DNA of 23,219 bases. Origin: a virus. The stretch spans positions 1 to 23,219 of IMG/VR virus record IMGVR_UViG_3300048033_000498, one strand, 5' to 3'. Of the stretch, positions 12,884 to 18,415 are shown in pieces. A program made the position numbers and the translations under genes. The number at the start of each line of letters is the position of its first letter. Position 1 is the stretch's first letter. The notes beneath the pieces are model-generated. The model was given only the letters and a program-made list of their open reading frames with translations. It ran no database searches and was not told the DNA's origin.

Positions 12884-13153
12884 ATGAAAAAACTAAGCGA
12901 AACACTGACGGAACTAGGGATTGCATTCAGCTTCCCTATCAAGATTAAAGATTCCAATTGCAGAACTACTTACTGGGAAGAAAGCGATGACTACTGGACT
13001 AGGTACGAGCGTGATGCCAAGGGTCGTCCAACTTACCACGAAGACAGCAATGGCTTCTGGTGCAGGTGGGAGCGTGATGCCAATGGGGATGTGGATTACT
13101 ATGAGGACAGTACAGGCGTAAAGAAGGGAACGCCTAAATCAGCCAAGAAGTAA
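12884..13153 (+). CDS. YD/MORN-like repeat protein, copy 2 (89 aa)
   Basis: Paralogue of the protein at 8870, sharing the MKK-x-S-x-T-x-x-ELGIAF start and the GTPKSAK end. It has three repeat units (TTYWEESDDYW, RPTYHEDSNGFW, DVDYYEDSTG), separated by ERDAKG and ERDANG, one more unit than the other copy. The units have a period of about 20 residues. Function unknown; gain or loss of a unit suggests an adaptable binding surface. Confidence 0.8.
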   Translation: MKKLSETLTELGIAFSFPIKIKDSNCRTTYWEESDDYWTRYERDAKGRPTYHEDSNGFWCRWERDANGDVDYYEDSTGVKKGTPKSAKK

Positions 13154-13247
13154 AGGTGTTTGTTTTACACCGAGCGGGAACATTCCCCTGAAGAACCCTA
13201 TCGGGATTCCTTCATCAATAACCAATAACCAATAACCAATAACACAT
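13154..13247 (+). repeat. Intergenic hairpins and four AATAACC heptamers
   Basis: GGTGT and ACACC (13155-13159, 13167-13171) can pair over a 7-base loop, and GGGA/TCCC near 13176-13187 can pair as well. At 13217-13243 AATAACC occurs four times in tandem (last copy truncated), right before an ATG. It looks like a slippage-expanded version of the A-rich leader; a single CCAATAAC also precedes the gene at 15012. Confidence 0.55.
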
Positions 13248-13529
13248 ATGAAAAATACATTAAAACCACTGCCATCATTCGTGGCGGAAGAAAAGTCTGA
13301 AGATGATATTACGTGGCTACATCGTCAGCTTGAGGGTGAGGATGATGCACTAACTCGTGCTTACCGCTTAGGGTACCAGGACGGTAAGCGGGCTCTCCAT
13401 AAGGACAAGGAGCGGCTCGACTGGCTAATTGATAACAACTGTGAGATCTATGAACCAGACACAGCCCTACTGTACTGTGATTGCGACAGAGAGTCCATTG
13501 ACGAAATGATGGCACAAGCGACGCGTTGA
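13248..13529 (+). CDS. Hypothetical protein (93 aa), KERLDWL-type
   Basis: The product begins MKNTLKPLPSFVAEEKSEDD. It has a helix (ALTRAYRLGYQDGKRALHKD) followed by KERLDWLIDNNCEI and a C-terminal DRESIDEMMAQATR. The KERLDWL-x-x-N element followed by a short beta strand and R-x-x-ID is common in phage proteins of unknown role. Leader is the AATAACC array. Confidence 0.8.
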   Translation: MKNTLKPLPSFVAEEKSEDDITWLHRQLEGEDDALTRAYRLGYQDGKRALHKDKERLDWLIDNNCEIYEPDTALLYCDCDRESIDEMMAQATR

Positions 13530-13534
13530 AGCTA

Positions 13535-13621
13535 TACGTTTACATTTACTAAATACGTAAACATTTTTGAAACAAATACTACTACAGATTTGTCACAAAA
13601 CATCCCTTGAACTTGTGACAA
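13535..13621. promoter_or_regulatory. Operator-like inverted repeats before replication genes
   Basis: TTGTCACAA (13590-13598) and TTGTGACAA (13613-13621) are perfect 9-bp inverted repeats over a 14-bp spacer. Upstream, GTTTAC (13538-13543) and GTAAAC (13557-13562) form another pair. They sit in the 134-bp gap before the recombination genes. TTGAAC at 13607 could act as a -35, but no good -10 follows. Confidence 0.5.
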
Positions 13622-13663
13622 TGTCCGTTAAATAGTTCCTTATCCGACGTGACCAATAAAGAT

Positions 13664-13825
13664 ATGACCGATAACATAAATGAACCATCACTCACTGACA
13701 TCATCCTCGATTTAAAGGAGGATTTCATCTACCTACGCAATGAGAACCTCCGGCTACAGGAGGAGAACAATCAACTCAAGCAAGCAATCGCTGCCCTTAA
13801 CGGCCAGCCTACTAATTCACTATGA
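13664..13825 (+). CDS. Coiled-coil peptide (53 aa)
   Basis: From ATG 13664 to TGA 13823-13825, ending in ATGA overlap with the endonuclease VII gene. Almost entirely heptad-like helix: LTDIILDLKEDFIYLRNENL continuing into RLQEENNQLKQAIAALN, with leucines or isoleucines at a/d-like spacing. It may dimerise and act as an adaptor. A second coiled-coil gene occurs at 14730. Confidence 0.75.
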   Translation: MTDNINEPSLTDIILDLKEDFIYLRNENLRLQEENNQLKQAIAALNGQPTNSL

Positions 13826-14268
13826 CATACCTATCACAGAATCAAATCAAGGAGTTCCGGGAGGGCAACAAGCCAATCTCCTGCCCTATACTGGACATCA
13901 AGACAGATGACTGGGTGCTGGACCACGACCACCAGAACGGAATGGTACGAGGTGTAATCTCACGCCAGGCTAACAGTCTACTAGGCAAGGTTGAGAACTT
14001 TTACCTCAAGATGTGCAAGGGTGAGAAGGAAGATTTGCCAAATACTTTGGAGGCAATGGCTGCCTATCTGGAGCAGGAGACGCTGGATGTCCTTCATCCT
14101 GTAGGACTTACACAACTTACAAGAAAGTTTGGAAATAGCTTGACAGCCGCCGAACAAGTAACAGAGTTAAAAGACCTAGGAGCAAGTGATGATGATCTTG
14201 CTTCTTGTAAAAATCAAAAGCAGCGCAAAGAGCTGTTCCGTAAACTAACCAAGAATAAATATGAGTAA
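13822..14268 (+). CDS. Recombination endonuclease VII-like resolvase
   Basis: Expected to cleave Holliday junctions and branched DNA ahead of packaging. The 148-aa product carries VLDHDHQNGMVRGVI (32-46), followed by RQANSLLGKVENF, matching the LDHDH-x-x-G-x-x-RG...N-x-x-LG signature of the endonuclease VII family, with N51 in the catalytic asparagine place. The zinc cysteines of T4 endonuclease VII are mostly absent (only C21 near the start; SRQ replaces the second Cys pair), a known-looking variant. It overlaps the ERF start by 8 nt. Confidence 0.85.
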   Translation: MTYLSQNQIKEFREGNKPISCPILDIKTDDWVLDHDHQNGMVRGVISRQANSLLGKVENFYLKMCKGEKEDLPNTLEAMAAYLEQETLDVLHPVGLTQLTRKFGNSLTAAEQVTELKDLGASDDDLASCKNQKQRKELFRKLTKNKYE

Positions 14269-14728
14269 AACAGAAACCAAGAAAGATAAGATGAACATAC
14301 AACAGAAACTACAAGGTATCCAGACGGAGCTTAAAGCACCGAAAGGACAGACCAACAAATTCGGAGGGTATCGCTACCGCTCCTGTGAGGACATCCTCAC
14401 TGCACTAAAGCCCTTGCTAGCCCAGTATGCTTGTACACTAGCCATCAGCGATGAAATCGTCGAGGTAGGCGGTCGAGTATATGTAATGGCTACAGCCACC
14501 TTAGCATCCACATCGTGTGAAGGTGATGATGCTGTCAGCACAAGTGGATTCGCTCGTGAGGCTGAGACCAAGAAAGGTATGGACGATGCCCAGATCACTG
14601 GCTCCGCTTCATCCTATGCCAGAAAATATGCATTGAATGGACTCTTTGCTATTGACGACACCAAGGATCCGGACGCTACTAATGACCACGGAAAATCCGC
14701 ACCACGTAAACAAGTAACCCAATTCTAA
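14261..14728 (+). CDS. erf: ERF-family single-strand annealing protein
   Basis: ERF proteins bind ssDNA and anneal complementary strands, aiding genome circularisation and recombination-dependent replication. The 155-aa product has the family features: KFGGYRYRSCEDILTALKPL (34-53), a beta core (GRVYVMATATLAS) and the diagnostic QITGSASSYARKYALNGLF (111-129) followed by IDDTKDPD. The C-terminus (KSAPRKQVTQF) is short. P22 Erf is about 200 aa, so this is compact. It overlaps endonuclease VII by 8 nt, and the partner nuclease is probably at 9581. Confidence 0.92.
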   Translation: MSKTETKKDKMNIQQKLQGIQTELKAPKGQTNKFGGYRYRSCEDILTALKPLLAQYACTLAISDEIVEVGGRVYVMATATLASTSCEGDDAVSTSGFAREAETKKGMDDAQITGSASSYARKYALNGLFAIDDTKDPDATNDHGKSAPRKQVTQF

Positions 14729-14729
14729 T

Positions 14730-14984
14730 ATGAACCTACATCACGAACTACTCGATCTTATCTCAACTATCCAAGTGCTGGACAAGCACTACGATGAAAC
14801 CTTTACTGGCATTGAAGATGACCTGGCAGAACTTCGCCAACATAACCTTCACCTAGAGGAAAGAAACAAGATGCTCTCCAAGAAGTTGAATGCGCTGATT
14901 GACTACCTTGAGGTAGAGATCAAATTTCCTGACACATCCTTGAAGGCTGTAAAGCTGGACAGGGAAGTCAGCAATAATAACTAA
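14730..14984 (+). CDS. Coiled-coil protein (84 aa) in recombination operon
   Basis: Begins MNLHHELLDLISTIQVLDKH, 1 nt after the ERF stop. Residues about 25-70 are a continuous amphipathic helix (DDLAELRQHNLHLEERNKML, then SKKLNALIDYLEVE). No motif points to an activity; it may oligomerise or bridge ERF and its partners. Confidence 0.8.
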   Translation: MNLHHELLDLISTIQVLDKHYDETFTGIEDDLAELRQHNLHLEERNKMLSKKLNALIDYLEVEIKFPDTSLKAVKLDREVSNNN

Positions 14985-15011
14985 ACTAAAACCAATAACG
15001 AAAGTAATACT

Positions 15012-15254
15012 ATGTCACAATACGATAACACTAACTCCGGTACATTCTTCGTCAATGACCGTAAAGAGAAACCAAATCATCCTGACTACAGCGGGAAGAT
15101 TAATGTCGAGGGTAAGGAGTACTACCTCAAGGGCTGGAAGAAGACGGCCAAGAGCGGTACTAACTTCTTGTCCTTAGCGGTGAACCCAGTGGACGGTGCA
15201 GGATCTGCCCCCAAAGCTGCAAGTGCGCCAACCAATGACGAAGCCCCATTCTAA
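15012..15254 (+). CDS. Putative ssDNA-binding protein (80 aa)
   Basis: A small beta-rich domain (NSGTFFVNDRKEKPNHPDYS, then GKINVEGKEYYLKGWKKT) ends with an Ala/Pro linker and NDEAPF. The C-terminal acidic-x-Pro-Phe tip resembles the DDIPF tip of bacterial SSB that recruits partners. Aromatic and lysine residues in the body suit ssDNA contact. It is shorter than canonical SSBs (about 110-180 aa). Position between ERF and helicase supports the call. Leader is GAAAGTAATACT. Confidence 0.55.
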   Translation: MSQYDNTNSGTFFVNDRKEKPNHPDYSGKINVEGKEYYLKGWKKTAKSGTNFLSLAVNPVDGAGSAPKAASAPTNDEAPF

Positions 15255-15257
15255 GTA

Positions 15258-15590
15258 ATGCAATTCGACAAAATCTGGTGGGATCAGTTCCGCCGTGATG
15301 AAGTAAATGCCATTCTAACAATGACTGCCAACAAGAACACGGATTACACAGGAGGCGAGAGCTGCGATAACCCCTTCGCAAATTTCGATGGCTCCTCCGA
15401 GTTCGGCGTTCATCCATTGACTGGTGTTTGCATCCGAATGCAGGACAAATTCCAGAGAGCGAAGGCTTTCTGTAACGATGGTCAGCTAAAGGTAGTTACC
15501 AATGGCGACCAATCCAAAGACATATTCCGTGACCTAATTGGCTACTCCTTGATAGCCATAGGGATGCTCGAAAGAGCAGAGACCGAGTAA
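15258..15590 (+). CDS. Nmad1/DUF1599 domain protein
   Basis: The 110-aa product matches the nucleotide-modification-associated domain 1 pattern I know: KNTDYTGG (26-33), DNPFANFDGSSEFG (37-50), TGVCIRMQDKFQRA (55-68), then a C-terminal DIFRDLIGYSLIAIGML. The family is widespread in phages, and by gene-neighbour studies is linked with modified-base metabolism, but its biochemistry is not established. In this window the cytosine methyltransferase is the only modification enzyme seen. It starts 3 nt after the SSB-like gene. Confidence 0.85.
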   Translation: MQFDKIWWDQFRRDEVNAILTMTANKNTDYTGGESCDNPFANFDGSSEFGVHPLTGVCIRMQDKFQRAKAFCNDGQLKVVTNGDQSKDIFRDLIGYSLIAIGMLERAETE

Positions 15591-15607
15591 GTCCTTGTGC
15601 TAAGATG

Positions 15608-15637
15608 CTTGCCCCTTACAATTCCGTAGGGGGCAAG
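15608..15637 (+). promoter_or_regulatory. 12-bp stem-loop upstream of helicase genes
   Basis: CTTGCCCCTTAC pairs with GTAGGGGGCAAG (one U-G wobble) over a 6-base loop (AATTCC). It lies 18 nt after the Nmad1 stop and 8 nt before ATG 15646. Without a T run it is unlikely to be an intrinsic terminator; it may set helicase-gene expression by RNA processing or protein binding. Confidence 0.6.
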
Positions 15638-15645
15638 TAATTCTT

Positions 15646-15861
15646 ATGACTGATAATATAACCGAAACACACCGTAACGAAATGACTAAAATAAAAGAAG
15701 CAGCTGAAGTATCCCTCTCAATCTATAACTCAATTGATGGTTATAAGATCCCGGAAGGAAACCGCGTAGCCCATAAGTCCCTTGGACAAGTCCTTCGTTC
15801 TCTGGTAGAATTACTTGAAAATGAACGATCTGGATCTACAAATACACAATCAGCCACATAG
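15646..15861 (+). CDS. Hypothetical protein (71 aa) overlapping helicase start
   Basis: Starts at ATG 15646 just after the stem-loop. The product is helical (HRNEMTKIKEAAEVSLSIYN, then AHKSLGQVLRSLVELLENE). It overlaps the first 41 nt of the helicase gene, so it may couple helicase translation. No family recognised; a helicase loader would normally be longer. Confidence 0.7.
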   Translation: MTDNITETHRNEMTKIKEAAEVSLSIYNSIDGYKIPEGNRVAHKSLGQVLRSLVELLENERSGSTNTQSAT

Positions 15862-17158
15862 TGCTGAAGCCGAGGAAAAACTAATTGCATCCTGCTTACT
15901 GCCAGGTGACACATCCATATACGATATGGTTCGTCCCCTGCTTGAGCCAGAGGATTTTTACTTATTACGCTTTAGATTACTTTACCAAACTATTGGTGAC
16001 CTTGCACAGCTAAGTCAGCCAATTGATGAGGTATCAATCTCAGAGCACCTGAAGACCCTACAAGGGCTTGACGAGGTCGGAGGCATAGCAGGTATACTGT
16101 CAGTCACTGACAGCGTCTCCAGCACCACCTCAGTTAAGTTCTACGCCAAGACAGTAGCAGAGAAGGCAAGGCTTCGTGAGATTATGAAGTCCTGCCGACT
16201 CGCTGTTGAGGAGGTTGAGAATGAGTCCAAGTCCTACGACGAGATCCGCAGTACCCTTGAGGCTCAGATAACCGAGCGTCCGCTCCTTACCCAAGGCAAG
16301 GCTGACATAGGTTTCTCGGCTGACGAGTTACTGGCTGACATCGCTAAGATGCAGGCTGGTGAGTACGAGGCTGACGTTGTTAAGACTCATACCAATAATC
16401 TGGACCGTGAGTTCGGCAACCGGGGCATCGCTGCTGGTGAGGTACTGACAGTGGCGGCACCTACCTCCTGTGGTAAGTCAGCACTTGCTATGTACATCGT
16501 CTCTCAGTCCGTTGTAAAGGATGGTCACGCCTGCGGGGTGTTCTCCTTGGAGATGCCACAGAAGCAGCTCACAAAGCGACTGACGCAGGTTATCTCAGGT
16601 GTTAACCTACGTAGTGTTGAGGATCAGACAGCTAACCCACAACAGGAGAAGCGAGTCTACGATACCATCAACCAACTGAAGTCCTTACCTATATATACTT
16701 CGCACGCTGTTAAGAACGTAGATGATCTGTACAGTCAGACACGTCAGTTCGTACAGAAGCACGGAGTAAAGCTACTGGTGATTGATTACCTCCAGCTGAT
16801 ACCGTTCTCATCCAGAATGGGCAAGGCTGAGGGCATCGCTAGTATCTCTCACAAGATTAAGCAGATGGCTATTGATCTCAACATAGCCGTGATCCTACTG
16901 GCACAAGTCAACCGAGAGGGAGCCAAGGCTGGCCGACTTAAGTTGTATGACCTGAAGGATTCCGGGGACATTGAGAATGATGCTGATATTGTTCTGCTTA
17001 TGTATCCGTCAAGCGGTGATGTTGAGTCCTCAAAGGACGTAGACAGCCGAGGGGCGTTCACTCGCTTAACCTATGAGATCGCTAAGAACCGTGAAGGTGA
17101 ACGTGATATCGGTGGGTTATTTAAATTCTATCACTGCACAGGGAGGTTCGGACAATGA
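15821..17158 (+). CDS. dnaB: DnaB-type replicative helicase
   Basis: Hexameric helicase that unwinds DNA ahead of the fork. From ATG 15821 the product has 445 aa (a TTG two codons earlier is possible). The N-terminal HSAEAEEKLIASCLL matches the DnaB primase-binding domain start. The RecA-like core shows Walker A APTSCGKS (about 213-220), FSLEMPQKQL (H1a-type), Walker B LLVIDYLQL (about 318-326), LAQVNREG and the DSGDIENDADIVLL block, then the arginine finger-like KNREGERD. Host replicative polymerase is the likely partner because none is encoded here. Its stop overlaps the next start as ATGA, and a GGGAGG sits just upstream. Confidence 0.96.
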   Translation: MNDLDLQIHNQPHSAEAEEKLIASCLLPGDTSIYDMVRPLLEPEDFYLLRFRLLYQTIGDLAQLSQPIDEVSISEHLKTLQGLDEVGGIAGILSVTDSVSSTTSVKFYAKTVAEKARLREIMKSCRLAVEEVENESKSYDEIRSTLEAQITERPLLTQGKADIGFSADELLADIAKMQAGEYEADVVKTHTNNLDREFGNRGIAAGEVLTVAAPTSCGKSALAMYIVSQSVVKDGHACGVFSLEMPQKQLTKRLTQVISGVNLRSVEDQTANPQQEKRVYDTINQLKSLPIYTSHAVKNVDDLYSQTRQFVQKHGVKLLVIDYLQLIPFSSRMGKAEGIASISHKIKQMAIDLNIAVILLAQVNREGAKAGRLKLYDLKDSGDIENDADIVLLMYPSSGDVESSKDVDSRGAFTRLTYEIAKNREGERDIGGLFKFYHCTGRFGQ

Positions 17159-17565
17159 CGGAGGAAGAAGTAGCACAGTACATAATGGCAGCATATCCAC
17201 GGATGCACAAGCTGACCAAAGCCGAGGACGAGTTCAGTCCTTTTGATTACGAGAGCATTGATTATCTGGTTGAGATTAAGGTACGCCGGAAGGCATATGA
17301 CCCCTGGATCATCGAGCAGTTAAAGGTTGATACCAATATCGGTATCGCTGAATCAGTAAAGAAGGACTTCATTTATGTGAACGGATTTCAGCACCTGCTG
17401 TACGCTTGGAATATATCTAAGCTAATTCGGGATGACTATGACTTCGGGTTCGAGGATCGTGAGATGCCCTGGACTACGGACTTCGATGCAGTACAAATAA
17501 TAACTAAGCGCACTGGGTACTTGTACAACAGCAGCGCACTAATCATCAACACGGAGGGACTATGA
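17155..17565 (+). CDS. Putative PD-(D/E)XK-like protein (136 aa)
   Basis: ATGA-coupled to the helicase. Residues 30-42 (FDYESIDYLVEIK) resemble the nuclease signature of an acidic residue then ExK (E40, K42), followed by a conserved-looking RRKAYDPWIIEQLKVD. I have seen this arrangement in small phage proteins beside helicases, but no activity is known to me. The C-terminal part is hydrophobic-aromatic (FGFEDREMPWTTDFD). A structure-specific or end nuclease is a hypothesis. Confidence 0.65.
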   Translation: MTEEEVAQYIMAAYPRMHKLTKAEDEFSPFDYESIDYLVEIKVRRKAYDPWIIEQLKVDTNIGIAESVKKDFIYVNGFQHLLYAWNISKLIRDDYDFGFEDREMPWTTDFDAVQIITKRTGYLYNSSALIINTEGL

Positions 17566-18290
17566 TAACTAAAGAAACATCAAAGGATATAACAGTAAAC
17601 GGAGTAAGGGTAACCTGCTACTCAGATGGCAGTGTAGAGGTTCACGGCAGTCGCAGTCGCGGGAGATCATTTGGCTCGACAAACGGCGATGGCTATATGA
17701 GGAAAACTGTTAATGCGCAAAAATTCAAAGTCCACGATCTGACCGCAAGAGCCTTCCTGGGGAATAAACCAAAGGGCTATGACGTTGATCACATTAACGG
17801 GAACAAGGCTGACAACAGACCATCTAACTTGCGGTACGTGACACGATCTGAAAACCTAAGAGGATACCAGAAGGTTCGCGGTAAGTCCAAGTACAGGGGT
17901 GTAACAGCCCCGAACAACAATCCTAAGTTCATTGTGAACGTAGGTCTAGGTAAAGAGCATCAATACAAGCTCAAGTACTTGGGTTCATTTACTGACGAGA
18001 AGGAGGCAGCTATTGCTCGTGATACCTTCTGTTTTGAGGAACTAGGTTTTCCACCAGAAGGGTTAAATTTTCCTGAGTTATTTGTTGACAAGCAGGAGGA
18101 TTCCGTACAGGTTTCCAGTATGCAAAACACTGAAGAAAACATTGAGCGAGTTCAGACCCAGATTGATATGATTCGGCAGGAGTCCAGGCTTCTGTCATAC
18201 CGTATTGATCGTATGACTGATCAGCGAAAGAGTCTTCAGGAAGAGAAGCGCAAGCTCAAAGATTTCCTTACGCAGGCTAGAAAGCCATAG
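17562..18290 (+). CDS. HNH endonuclease with AP2 domain and coiled-coil tail
   Basis: Free-standing HNH endonucleases of this type are usually homing enzymes that spread themselves among phages. The 242-aa product has an N-terminal beta region, an HNH core with VHDLTARAF (57-65) and DVDHINGNKADNRPSNLR (74-91), and an AP2-like DNA-binding region (about 110-172, KYRGVTAPNNNPKFIVNVG, LKYLGSFTDEKEAA). A helical tail at about 188-240 is predicted coiled coil (LSYRIDRMTDQRKSLQEEKR) and is extra relative to the usual enzyme. The start is ATGA-coupled with GGAGGG upstream. It is the last gene of the early module. Confidence 0.9.
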   Translation: MITKETSKDITVNGVRVTCYSDGSVEVHGSRSRGRSFGSTNGDGYMRKTVNAQKFKVHDLTARAFLGNKPKGYDVDHINGNKADNRPSNLRYVTRSENLRGYQKVRGKSKYRGVTAPNNNPKFIVNVGLGKEHQYKLKYLGSFTDEKEAAIARDTFCFEELGFPPEGLNFPELFVDKQEDSVQVSSMQNTEENIERVQTQIDMIRQESRLLSYRIDRMTDQRKSLQEEKRKLKDFLTQARKP

Positions 18291-18292
18291 TG

Positions 18293-18414
18293 TATAATGC
18301 AGTACGAGGTAAGCTGTAGGAGTAATCCGCAGCGGGGCTTTTATGTTCGTCCTTTTTGATCCCTCGTTTCGTTACGGTAGCCCCGTCCTCTGTGTGTTGA
18401 GGGCGGGGCTTTTT
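18293..18414 (+). ncRNA. Possible small RNA or terminator-control leader
   Basis: TATAAT at 18293-18298 is a perfect -10 box (weak -35 at about 18270), so a transcript of about 110 nt could start near 18305 and stop at the terminator ending at 18414. CGGGGCTTTT at 18333 and CGGGGCTTTTT at 18404 can both pair with AGCCCCG at 18379, so two folds exclude each other. The alternative is a read-through tail of the early operon. This is a weak call. Confidence 0.3.
18379..18414 (+). terminator. Strong terminator at end of early module
   Basis: AGCCCCGTCCTC (18379-18390) pairs with GAGGGCGGGGCT (18399-18410) with one mismatch over an 8-base loop, followed by five T. It closes plus-strand transcription just before the convergent 1144-aa gene. 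On the minus strand no T run follows, so its effect there is uncertain. Confidence 0.85.
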
Positions 18415-18415
18415 G

